This document shows, one piece after another, positions 56,707 through 64,000 of a DNA stretch of 64,000 nucleotides. The notes under the pieces were generated by a model that was not told the DNA's origin, ran no database searches, and was given only the letters and a program-made list of their open reading frames with translations. The stretch is from DASVWZ01 sp963708575 (GTDB taxonomy: Bacteria > Acidobacteriota > Terriglobia > Terriglobales > Acidobacteriaceae). Location of the stretch: NCBI GenBank assembly GCA_963708575.1, contig CAVPTB010000003.1, positions 496,001 through 560,000 of the forward strand, written 5' to 3'. Position 1 is the stretch's first letter, and the number at the start of each line of letters is the position of its first letter. Both the position numbers and the translations under genes were made by a program.

Positions 56707-58290
56707 ATGGGCAGTCCGGTAACCGAAGAGCTTTCCGTGGGTGGATTTCATACCAACCGACCATCCGGCGGATTTGACCCCAAGCACGACCTGCCGTCCG
56801 GTTTCCTCGATTTGCTCACCCCGTTGCATCAACAATTCGCACCCAGGCAACAGGCACTGCTTCAAGAACGCAGGCGCGTCCTGGCCGACTCTCTACAGGG
56901 AAGCAAGCCGACTCATCAATATCCCGCTCACGCTGTGCGTAACGGATGGAGAGTCAATCTACCCGAATGGTGCCAAGACCAGCGCAATCAAATGACCGGC
57001 CCCGCGGACGACGCAGAGTTGGTGGTGAAGATGTTGAATTCCGGCGCGCCCGGCGTCATGCTCGACCTCGAAGACTCCACCGTCAATGAATGGGACCATC
57101 AGCGTCTTGGCGTCGAGAACATCCTCTCCGCCTTGCGCGGCAATCTGACTTATTTCGACAAAAAGCGGGACAAAGTCGCTGGAATCAATCCGAGCAAGAC
57201 TGTCATCTGGGTGCGAGCTCGCGGGCTGCACCTTCATCAGGGCGGCATTTTCGGGGATGAGTTAACCCCCGCTTCGTTATTTGATGTGGCCAGTGTTGCG
57301 TTCCGTGTGGATCCTGGCGACCTCAAGCATCCTCTTTCTTTCTACATACCGAAGTCCGAATCCGCCGAGGAAGCTCTATGGTGGCGCGACGTTTTCCAGG
57401 CGATTGCGGAAGCCCGTGGCTGGCCCAGGGACTATATCAAGTGCATGGCCTTGGTGGAGTCCCACCCTATGGCTTTCCAAGCCGAAGAATTCCTCTTCAA
57501 TTTGCGAGAACACATCGTGGGATTAAATCTGGGCCGCTGGGACTACATGGCCAGCCTGATTCACTTCAATCTGAACGATCCCGACTGGGTTCTCCCCGAT
57601 CGCAATACGATTCCGCACGATGTTCCGTTTTTCCAGAATCTGCGAGAGCTTCTTCCTGAAATTTGCCACAAGCGCGGGGTGCTGGCGATCGGAGGCATGA
57701 CAGCCCTATATCCCAGCCGCGAAGACGCGGAGCTCAACGCCCGAGCGCTGGCGTCACTGGAAAAAGACAAGAAGAACGAAGCCGATTGTCTGATGGACGG
57801 TGCCTGGACCGGCCATCCCGATCAAAACAAGATCGCGCTTGAGCAGTTCCCGTTTCCCAATCAGTTGCAGGCGCGGCGCGCGCATGCCGAACGCTATCCG
57901 GATTTGCGACCTACCCCCAAGGGAGTCGGGAAGCGGACGCTTGATGGCACACGGGCCGCGATTCGCACCGTGATTCGTTATCGCAATGGCGTGCTGAACG
58001 GCCGGGGCGCGAGCTTGCTCGACGGCTATATGGAAGATCTGGCCACCGACCGCATTTACCGGCTGATGATCGCGCAGCGCATGCGGCATACTGCCCAGGC
58101 GCCGGTGGTCGACGAATCCGGCCGCGCAGTTCCGCACACTCCAGAACTTATCACGCAACTATTTGATGAGGAGCTTGAGAAATTGCTGGCGAATCCGTCG
58201 CGCGCAGACATTGGCACACCGGAGACGTTTCGCGAGGCACGCCGCTTAAGCGAATCCATGATTCGCAACGAGGAGTTTGATCCAATTTAG
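56707..58290 (+). CDS. aceB: Malate synthase A
   Basis: 527 residues from ATG 56707, with ggggga at about 56697; an in-frame TTG at 56692 is less likely. Condenses glyoxylate with acetyl-CoA to malate. Malate synthase A motifs: VMLDLEDSTVNEWDHQRLGV, VIWVRARGLHLHQGG, FYIPKSESAEEALWWRDVFQ, MALVESHPMAFQAEEFLFN, GRWDYMASLIHF and GVLAIGGMTALYPSR. Length is normal for the A isoform (about 530). Followed by aceA after 54 bp, as one glyoxylate-shunt operon. Confidence 0.95.
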   Translation: MGSPVTEELSVGGFHTNRPSGGFDPKHDLPSGFLDLLTPLHQQFAPRQQALLQERRRVLADSLQGSKPTHQYPAHAVRNGWRVNLPEWCQDQRNQMTGPADDAELVVKMLNSGAPGVMLDLEDSTVNEWDHQRLGVENILSALRGNLTYFDKKRDKVAGINPSKTVIWVRARGLHLHQGGIFGDELTPASLFDVASVAFRVDPGDLKHPLSFYIPKSESAEEALWWRDVFQAIAEARGWPRDYIKCMALVESHPMAFQAEEFLFNLREHIVGLNLGRWDYMASLIHFNLNDPDWVLPDRNTIPHDVPFFQNLRELLPEICHKRGVLAIGGMTALYPSREDAELNARALASLEKDKKNEADCLMDGAWTGHPDQNKIALEQFPFPNQLQARRAHAERYPDLRPTPKGVGKRTLDGTRAAIRTVIRYRNGVLNGRGASLLDGYMEDLATDRIYRLMIAQRMRHTAQAPVVDESGRAVPHTPELITQLFDEELEKLLANPSRADIGTPETFREARRLSESMIRNEEFDPI

Positions 58291-58344
58291 GAGTTGATCC
58301 CCGACCTAGAAAGACGCAAATAGCGATTAAGGAAAAAAGAGACT

Positions 58345-59685
58345 ATGGCAACGAATGGCAAAGCAACGAACCTGCAAACTGACTGGGAAGGGAATCCGCG
58401 ATGGGAGGGTATTACCCGGCCCTACACGCCTAAAGAGGTAGAACGCCTGCGCGGCTCCATCCATGTGGAACACACTCTGGCGCGCCTTGGCGCAGAGCGC
58501 TTGTGGAACCTACTCCACACTGAGTCCTACGTTCCGGCGCTCGGAGCCATGACTGGCAATCAGGCGATCCAGCAGGTGAAAGCCGGGCTCAAAGCCATCT
58601 ACATGAGCGGCTGGCAAGTCGCCGCCGACGCCAATGATGCCGGCCAGATGTATCCCGACCAGAGCCTCTATCCAGCGAATAGCGTTCCGAGCCTGGTCCG
58701 TAAGCTGAATCAGGCGCTGACTCGCGCCGACCAGATTCATCACGCCGAAGGGCAAGACGACACCTACTGGTTCGCACCCATCGTGGCTGACGCCGAAGCG
58801 GGATTTGGCGGCAACCTGAACGCTTTCGAACTGATGAAGGCCATGATCGAAGCTGGAGCAGCCTGCGTCCACTTCGAAGATCAGCTCTCTTCGGCGAAGA
58901 AGTGCGGACACCTGGGCGGAAAGGTTCTGGTCTCGACTACGGAAGCCATACAGAAGTTGGTTGCCGCGCGACTCGCGGCGGATGTGCTGGGAGTGCCGAC
59001 GCTGATTATGGCGCGCACGGACGCCAACAGCGCGCATCTGCTGACCAGCGACATCGATCCGCGCGACCACGAGTTCCTCACCGGCGAGCGCACCCCTGAG
59101 GGCTTCTTCTGCATTAAAGGAGGTTTGGACTCCGCGATCGCGCGCGCCATTTCTTACGCGCCTTACGCCGACCTAATCTGGTGTGAGACATCGGAGCCGA
59201 ACCTCGAAGAGGCTCGCCGCTTCGCCGAGGCTGTCCATGAGAAGTATCCGGGGAAGATGCTGGCTTACAACTGTTCTCCGTCATTTAACTGGAAGAAGAA
59301 ATTGGACGACGCCACCATCGCGCGTTTCCAACGCGAGCTTGCTGGCATGGGATACAAATTCCAATTCATCACGCTGGCCGGCTTCCATGCCTTGAACATG
59401 ACCATGTTTGAACTGGCGCGCAACTATAAGCAGACGGGCATGACGGCTTACTCGAAGCTGCAGGAACAGGAATTCGCCTCCGAACGCGAGTTCGGATACG
59501 AGGCTGTGAAGCATCAACGCTTCGTGGGGACCGGATACTTCGATGCCGTCACCCAGGTGATTGCGGGCGGAGCGTCGTCCGTAACGGCACTTGCCGGATC
59601 GACCGAGGCCGAGCAGTTCCATCACGGAGAACCGCCGGTTGCTAAGCCAGAGCCGGAAGAAATGCTGGTGCCGTCAGGCGACTAA
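58345..59685 (+). CDS. aceA: Isocitrate lyase
   Basis: 446 residues. Splits isocitrate into glyoxylate and succinate. Catalytic KKCGH is at residues 185-189 (LSSAKKCGHLGGKVLVST). Other marks: WEGITRPYTPKEVERLRGS, ALGAMTGNQAIQQVKAGLKA, IVADAEAGFGGNLNAFELMK, LIMARTDANSAHLLTSD and NCSPSFNWKKKLDD. With aceB it permits growth on acetate or fatty acids. Length fits the bacterial ICL family; terminator follows. Confidence 0.97.
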   Translation: MATNGKATNLQTDWEGNPRWEGITRPYTPKEVERLRGSIHVEHTLARLGAERLWNLLHTESYVPALGAMTGNQAIQQVKAGLKAIYMSGWQVAADANDAGQMYPDQSLYPANSVPSLVRKLNQALTRADQIHHAEGQDDTYWFAPIVADAEAGFGGNLNAFELMKAMIEAGAACVHFEDQLSSAKKCGHLGGKVLVSTTEAIQKLVAARLAADVLGVPTLIMARTDANSAHLLTSDIDPRDHEFLTGERTPEGFFCIKGGLDSAIARAISYAPYADLIWCETSEPNLEEARRFAEAVHEKYPGKMLAYNCSPSFNWKKKLDDATIARFQRELAGMGYKFQFITLAGFHALNMTMFELARNYKQTGMTAYSKLQEQEFASEREFGYEAVKHQRFVGTGYFDAVTQVIAGGASSVTALAGSTEAEQFHHGEPPVAKPEPEEMLVPSGD

Positions 59686-59706
59686 TTTAGACGTCGCAGG
59701 AAGGAA

Positions 59707-59753
59707 GCCACTCTCAGATTGCGCTAACCGGCGCAGAGAGTGGCTTTTCTTTT
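59707..59753 (+). terminator. Terminator after aceA
   Basis: gccactctc and gagagtggc pair around a gcgc-containing loop, followed by ttttctttt, about 22 bp after the aceA stop. Confidence 0.8.
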
Positions 59754-59904
59754 GGTGAAACTGTCTCGCAGCTCCCCAGGCCCCGCAGTCTTTATTAGCA
59801 GAATCAATAGTTTACGGATGCCTCTCTCGGATCAGTCACCCACATAAAAGCAACACTGAAGTATTCACTTGACAATCGAATTAGCCTGCGGTACAAAGTG
59901 AAGC

Positions 59905-60437
59905 ATGGACTTCAGTAACGAGTTAGCCAAACGAGAAAGGATGACTTCCATGACACAGCCTGCACTGCTCCAGCCCTCAGTCATTCACAACACATTCACC
60001 ATCGAGCGCAGCTTTCCGAAACCCCGGAACGTGTCTTCGCCGCGTTTGCCGATCCAGCCAAGAAACGCCGCTGGTTTGCTGAAGGCGGCAATCACGAAAT
60101 TGAAGTGTTTGAGTCTGACTTTCGAGTTGGAGGAACGGAACGACTGCGATACCGTTTTAAAGAGGGCTCCCCATTCCCTGGCGTTGCTCTGGTCAACGAC
60201 ACCCGCTTTCAGGACATCGTTCCCAACCAGCGCATCGTGACGGCCTCGACCATGGATCTCGGCGACAAGCGTATCTCTGTTTCGCTGGTAACCTTCGAGT
60301 TCCTGGCGACAGAAAAAGGCACCGACCTCCTCTTCACACACCAGGGAACTTTCATGGAAGGTTCGGGAGGCCCCGAAATGCGCGAAACGGGATGGCGGAC
60401 GTTACTCGACAACCTAGCCTCGGAATTGTCGCGCTGA
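59905..60437 (+). CDS. SRPBCC/AHSA1-domain protein (one frameshift)
   Basis: Start between ATG 59905 and ATG 59950. TFTIERSFPKPRN ends the first frame; a one-base change near 60022 joins it to PERVFAAFADPAKKRRW, then FESDFRVGGTERLRYRFKEG, PFPGVALVNDTRFQDIVPNQ, LVTFEFLATEKGTDLLFTHQ and RETGWRTLLDNLASEL. This is an AHSA1/START-like fold that binds a hydrophobic ligand. It precedes an ArsR regulator by 31 bp, a common pairing. The frame change may be a sequencing error. Confidence 0.8.
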
Positions 60438-60468
60438 TCCAGCGAACTCCGCAAAGAAGGCTACTTAG

Positions 60469-60795
60469 ATGGAAGAGCTGCAGAGTCATATCGACCGCGT
60501 ATTTCATGCCTTGGGAGACCCTACACGCCGAGCCATCGTGCAGAGTCTCAGCGAGAAGCCGCTTTCCGTATCGAGTTTAGCTGGACCTTTGAACATCACC
60601 CTGACCGCGGTCGGCCAGCATCTCCAGGTGCTCGAGGAGAGTGGGCTGGTGCGTACAGAGAAGAGCGGTCGGGTGCGAGTATGCCGTCTTGAGCCGGCAG
60701 GTTTTTCTGCGATGGAACAATGGATCCGTGATTGTCGTTCCACCTGGGAGCGCAGGCTCGATCGCTTGGCGGACTTGCTGGCCGATCCGGAGTAA
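60469..60795 (+). CDS. ArsR-family transcriptional regulator
   Basis: 108 residues. Winged-helix pattern: HALGDPTRRAIVQSLSEKPL, SVSSLAGPLNITLTAVGQHL, QVLEESGLVRTEKSGRVRVC. The metal-binding ELCVC motif in helix 3 is absent, so it is probably a ligand- or redox-responsive ArsR of the type that pairs with SRPBCC genes. It is encoded with and likely controls the upstream SRPBCC gene and its own transcription. Confidence 0.9.
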   Translation: MEELQSHIDRVFHALGDPTRRAIVQSLSEKPLSVSSLAGPLNITLTAVGQHLQVLEESGLVRTEKSGRVRVCRLEPAGFSAMEQWIRDCRSTWERRLDRLADLLADPE

Positions 60796-60883
60796 AGTTA
60801 AGTCGAAAATTAAACGCCTATCGGCGCTTGAGTCGGGCCGCCGGACTCGGTATCGTTTGCTTGCTCGGCTAGGCGAACACGAC

Positions 60884-61219
60884 GTGGTGAACGTCTTCAA
60901 AAAGATCTTCGGCCATCCAGCCATTCCTATTCTCGCTGGTGCGGTCGTCGTGTTGGTTCGCTCGGGCCACTACATTATTCGCAGTTGGGGTGTGTTCCTG
61001 TGTTGGCTCTGGTTCTCGGTCAACATTGGCCGACAAGTTCACAGGCAGCCATGGGCACCCCACGAGAAGAGCATCTCATTTGTATTCCTCAGCGGTATCG
61101 CACTGGTTGTGACTTTGGTATGCATGTGGTGGTTCTTGAGAACGTTCATCGAAGAGCGCCAGATACATTCCGTCATCGGCATCATTTTGAATACGCCTCG
61201 AATAGCTGATGCTCTATAA
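60884..61219 (+). CDS. Small hypothetical membrane protein
   Basis: About 111 residues from GTG 60884, in a longer open frame. Three hydrophobic segments (PAIPILAGAVVVLVRSG, WGVFLCWLWFSVNIG, SFVFLSGIALVVTLVCMWWF) with basic flanks. The hydrophobic spacing suggests a real membrane protein, but no family is recognised and the upstream part of the frame has no ribosome-binding site. Follows arsR by 88 bp. Confidence 0.45.
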   Translation: MVNVFKKIFGHPAIPILAGAVVVLVRSGHYIIRSWGVFLCWLWFSVNIGRQVHRQPWAPHEKSISFVFLSGIALVVTLVCMWWFLRTFIEERQIHSVIGIILNTPRIADAL

Positions 61220-61565
61220 AAAGGCCCCAGCGTGTCGCAAATCGCCGCGTAGTGCGGCATTTGCTCGGCGGAGTCCAAGAATGGGACTGATCGTCTGATC
61301 GAAGAAGCCGGCCAATCGGACTCATGCGATTTCACGAGAACACCGCGAATTGCCTGCATGTTTCCTAAGTGTGCCTTCGTATTCTCGGTAGTGGCCGAGC
61401 GGTTGCGCGAGTCGCTTGACTCAAACAAGGCATCCAGCGCGGATTTTCACAGTTGACAGCGGGATTGTTAGAGGAGCTAAATAGGTGCCGCACGGTTTCA
61501 CACTCAGCGAGTGCATTCCTCCCCCGCACAAAACTGAGAAGAAAGAAACTTTGCCAGGAGAGAAG
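61220..61565. other. Intergenic region upstream of hup
   Basis: 346 bp with no convincing gene on either strand. It presumably contains the hup promoter; the sequence just before the start has gccaggagag at about 61553, a good ribosome-binding site. Confidence 0.5.
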
Positions 61566-61847
61566 ATGAACAAAGCCGATCTCATTGACCGAATTGCAGC
61601 CAGTTGTCACGTCAGCAAGGCGCAAGCGGCAGGCGCCATCGATACCACAGTGGACAGCATTACGGCTTCCCTGAAAAAGGGAGATCGGGTAGCGTTGATT
61701 GGGTTCGGAACTTTCTCCGTCTCACAGAGAAAGGCTCGCAACGGACGTAACCCGCAAACCGGCGCCACCATCAAGATCGCCGCTCGTCGCGTCGCCAAGT
61801 TCACACCCGGCGCGGAATTGAAGAAAGCAGTCAACCGCAACAAATAG
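61566..61847 (+). CDS. hup: DNA-binding protein HU
   Basis: 93 residues from ATG 61566, with an aggaga ribosome-binding site. HU/IHF fold: MNKADLIDRIAASCHVSKAQ, IDTTVDSITASLKKGDRVALI, GFGTFSVSQRKARNGRNPQTG, the beta-arm sequence ATIKIAARRVAKFTPGAELK. Nucleoid-associated protein that bends DNA non-specifically. The conserved RNPQTG loop tip is present. Followed by a strong terminator. Confidence 0.96.
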   Translation: MNKADLIDRIAASCHVSKAQAAGAIDTTVDSITASLKKGDRVALIGFGTFSVSQRKARNGRNPQTGATIKIAARRVAKFTPGAELKKAVNRNK

Positions 61848-61862
61848 GGCCAGATTTCGGAG

Positions 61863-61890
61863 AACGGCAGGGGGTCGGCCCTGCCGTTTT
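61863..61890. terminator. Terminator after hup
   Basis: aacggcaggg-ggtcgg-ccctgccgtt is a perfect 10-bp stem followed by ttct, 16 bp after hup; the convergent methyltransferase gene ends beside it. Confidence 0.88.
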
Positions 61891-62499
61891 CTATTGCAGT
61901 GAACTCGCAGGAGTATTGTTTCCAGTGGTGCGTGCCGACCACAAGCGCGGCAGCAAAAATCCTGTGCGATTCCGGTAGTCTACATACGCGTCTTTAAACT
62001 CAGCGCTGAGCAGCGCCTCTTCCTTACGCGCCTTCAACGAGAAGCCAATCACGCCAGCACGTAACCCGCTACAGCCCTCCACTCGCCGACAATCATAGCC
62101 GTGCCGACCAGTCCCAGAAGGATTCCGGTGTAAAGGGGATGCCGCACATAGCCATAGGGTCCCGACTGCACTAACCGGTGGGAGGCTTTCAGTTTGACTT
62201 GGCCACTCCAATATTCACCAAGAACGTATCGGGCCCAAAGAGTGACGCCGACTCCTGCCGCAGTGATGGCGACACCGAGATATTCAAGGAAGGGGACCGC
62301 CGGCACGAAACGCGTGTTCCAAAATTCGCAAGCCGGCGCCCTTTTCGAAGATCAGGAAAAACCCGGCAACTAATACCAGCGTCCAGGTCCATCCTGAGGT
62401 TCGTTGCTTCGTAGCGCTACGCGTCATTCTTAAGGCGCTAAGTAGAAAATACGCAGCCAACACATACCACGGGATCAGATCCATCTGCCAAACTGTCAT
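61891..62499 (-). CDS. Isoprenylcysteine carboxyl methyltransferase family (two frameshifts)
   Basis: Minus-strand pieces join. The start at 62499 (MTVWQMDLIPWYVLAAYFLL) is followed by RTSGWTWTLVLVAGFFLIFE. Then, in another frame, AVPFLEYLGVAITAAGVGVT, LWARYVLGEYWSGQVKLK and LVQSGPYGYVRHPLYTGILL, the family signature with RHPxY. The C-terminus, in a third frame, is KARKEEALLSAEFKDAYVDY and RNRTGFLLPRLW. Bacterial ICMT-like proteins are multi-pass membrane methyltransferases of unknown substrate. Frame changes near 62300 and 62052. It starts 4 nt inside the upstream PadR gene. Confidence 0.75.
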
Positions 62500-63044
62500 T
62501 GCAATTCTCCTTTGGCCATCGAACTATGAGAGGGTCTTTCCGAATGGTCTAGCTGACGAAGCTCGCGAATCCAGGCCAGTTCAATCTTGATTTGCGCGGC
62601 CAGATGGCGCACTGTGGATTCCGCATACCGCCCCAACTCCATCCTCTTCTCCAGTCCGGCTAGCGTCTGCATGCGGATTCGAAGATGTGCTTCCCGCAAA
62701 TCAAGAATCCTCTTGCGTTCCAATTCAGAGAGAAATGCAAACATTCCTACTCGGACCATGAAAGCGGAGCGGTGAGGTGCGTCAGCTTCTTCGTAGGCGC
62801 GCACTTTATCGAGCAGAGTTTTTCGTCCCAGCGCCGTAATGGAATATTCCTGCCGGGTCTGGCCGCGTTCTCCCGGTATGGCCTTCTTCGTTACCCACCC
62901 TGAGGTGGTGAAACGGCGCAAGAGTGGATAGATCAGGTTGTTGTGCAGGCTGCCCTGATCGAAAATGAAGCCTGCCTCCCGCTTCAGTTGGTAGCCGTAT
63001 TTTGGGCCGTCCATAAGAAGCGCGAGGATTATTAGGTCATTCAT
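62496..63044 (-). CDS. PadR-family transcriptional regulator
   Basis: 182 residues. The winged helix is NDLIILALLMDGPKYGYQLK, FDQGSLHNNLIYPLLRRFTT, SGWVTKKAIPGERGQTRQEYS and ITALGRKTLLDKV, which fits PadR. The long C-terminal helix (ELERKRILDLREAHLRIRMQ) is the dimer arm. It overlaps the following methyltransferase gene by 4 nt and probably controls it. A pair of inverted repeats just upstream is the likely operator. Confidence 0.9.
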   Translation of the reverse strand: MNDLIILALLMDGPKYGYQLKREAGFIFDQGSLHNNLIYPLLRRFTTSGWVTKKAIPGERGQTRQEYSITALGRKTLLDKVRAYEEADAPHRSAFMVRVGMFAFLSELERKRILDLREAHLRIRMQTLAGLEKRMELGRYAESTVRHLAAQIKIELAWIRELRQLDHSERPSHSSMAKGELQ

Positions 63045-63063
63045 GACACTGTCAAATATGACA
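63044..63063 (-). promoter_or_regulatory. Likely PadR operator
   Basis: TGACA-C-TGTCA-AATA-TGACA (63044-63063 plus strand) gives two overlapping inverted repeats sharing the middle arm, directly next to the padR start codon. PadR repressors usually bind dyads with ATG/TCA-type arms near their own promoter. Confidence 0.6.
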
Positions 63064-63436
63064 TAATGATCGCGCTGGGGTCAACGTTCGGTTTGCACAA
63101 TCGATTTCGTCCCAGTCTCATCGAATATGCAGGCGGATGAGTCAAAAAGGGACATTTCCTTGAAATCTCGGTTTTCGCGGTTGGGTATTCCGAGATTTTC
63201 TGTTTCCAGTCGTCGTTGTTGAACGGATATCAAGCATTCCAGCGGCGAGCCGTATGGCAACACCGCCCCAGAGGAATTCGAGAATGCGCCGCATGGGGCA
63301 TTGAAGATTCTCCAGGAATGAACTAGCCAGAAACGGTGCTGGGTCGCGAAGTTTGGGGTGGCGATTACTTCTTTACATCCTTCGTTCAGCGTAATTAGTT
63401 CATGTTAGGGTAACGATCAGCGAGAACGCGGAGAGC
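63064..63436. other. Divergent intergenic region padR-MFS
   Basis: About 373 bp without a gene, though short spurious frames exist. It presumably holds promoters for padR (minus) and the MFS transporter (plus). Confidence 0.45.
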
Positions 63437-64000
63437 ATGGGGACTTCTACCTTTCGCAGAGTTTTCAAAGCATTTCACTATCGCGACTTCCGCCTCATGT
63501 GGTTCGGGGCCTGCACCTCCAGTATCGGTACATGGATGCAGATCGTCGCTCAGGGCTGGCTGATCTACCGGCTCAGCCATTCGGCGTTCCTGCTGGCCCT
63601 TGATCAGTTTCTCGGCGGAATCCCCATCTTTCTTTTCTCCCTGATAGGCGGCGTGATCGCCGATCGCATGGAACGCCGACGCATTCTCCTGGGTTCGCAA
63701 TACGTGCAGATGGCCAGCGCGGCGGATGCTTACCTTCCTCGTTGCCACCGGCGCAGTACACGTCTGGCATATTTTGTGTCTTTCTTTCGTTTCAGGATTC
63801 GCGCAAGCCTTTGGCGGTCCTGCTTATCAGGCGCTGATTCCTACGCTAGTCGATCGGGAGGATATGCCGAACGCCATCGCCCTCAACTCCATTCAGTTCA
63901 ATTTGGCGGTTACTGTGGGCCCGGCGCTCGCCGGACAAGCCCTGGCAAAGTTCGGGGAGAAGTGGTGTTTCGGGTTGAATGCGATTTCGTTTCTCGCTCC
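63437..64000 (+). CDS. MFS transporter, partial at window edge (one frameshift)
   Basis: Starts at ATG 63437: MGTSTFRRVFKAFHYRDFRL, then MWFGACTSSIGTWMQIVAQG, WLIYRLSHSAFLLALDQFL and LIGGVIADRMERRRILLG, a typical MFS first-half motif of the enterobactin-exporter/EntS-like group. A one-base change near 63725 joins to AMLTFLVATGAVHVWHIL, GGPAYQALIPTLVDREDM and PNAIALNSIQFNLAVTVGP. Continues past the right edge. Likely an efflux pump; substrate unknown. Confidence 0.85.
   Translation, partial: MGTSTFRRVFKAFHYRDFRLMWFGACTSSIGTWMQIVAQGWLIYRLSHSAFLLALDQFLGGIPIFLFSLIGGVIADRMERRRILLGSQYVQMASAADAYLPRCHRRSTRLAYFVSFFRFRIRASLWRSCLSGADSYASRSGGYAERHRPQLHSVQFGGYCGPGARRTSPGKVRGEVVFRVECDFVSRS

Noticed and set aside
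63081..63263. 60-codon minus-strand frame between padR and the MFS gene
   Set aside because: Low-information product and no ribosome-binding site; region more likely holds two promoters.

Overview
The window looks like a chromosome segment of a soil-type Acidobacteriota (Terriglobia/Koribacter-like). This is inferred from gene content: clusters of secreted HAF and GxxDGA-repeat proteins, kelch and BNR propellers, DUF2911 and CADD-family proteins, and abundant short intergenic repeat families. No rRNA or tRNA was seen, so the taxonomy is not anchored by a marker RNA.

Layout. 0.2-3.0 kb: a small membrane protein, an isochorismatase-like hydrolase and a frameshifted MATE transporter. 3.2-6.3 kb: a chromosome-partitioning locus (rsmG, two perfect parS palindromes, parA, parB). 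7.4-10.6 kb: an AT-richer gene, heavily frameshifted as read, whose pieces reassemble into one large metallophosphoesterase-STAND-type NTPase protein. This is the best candidate for an undescribed conflict or signalling protein. 11.3-16.8 kb: a small secreted protein, then a reverse-strand operon (secreted protein, YtrA-type GntR regulator, ABC ATPase, ABC permease, DUF2306-TPR fusion, DUF4386) with a palindromic operator at its head. 17-27 kb: secreted proteins (GH2 glycosidase, repeat and propeller proteins). 27-46 kb: housekeeping and metabolism (cutC, ogt, mnmG, a CADD-type folate protein, a FlK-like thioesterase, a PEP mutase/ICL-fold enzyme, tilS-hpt-ftsH, aldo/keto reductase, selD). 46-55 kb: pmbA and tldD separated by a VapBC module, a PD-(D/E)xK nuclease-like protein, DinB and UvrC-like proteins, and a helicase-loader pair. 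55-60 kb: glyoxylate shunt (LysR, aceB, aceA). 60-64 kb: SRPBCC-ArsR pair, HU, PadR with a methyltransferase, and the start of an MFS transporter.

Three points stand out. (1) selD starts 75 nt upstream of the longest ordinary ORF and reads through an in-frame UGA at codon 18 in the position of the catalytic Cys/Sec, with a SECIS-like hairpin just downstream, so the organism probably uses selenocysteine. (2) Essential genes carry in-frame insertions made of the same repeat families that litter the intergenic DNA: three in mnmG and one in selD. (3) Frameshifts are concentrated at 1.6-13.9 kb and 60-63.8 kb and hit genes expected to be intact (rsmG, parA, parB), while 14-59 kb is clean. That pattern points to local sequence error more than to gene decay, so the 'broken' genes there should be read as probably functional.
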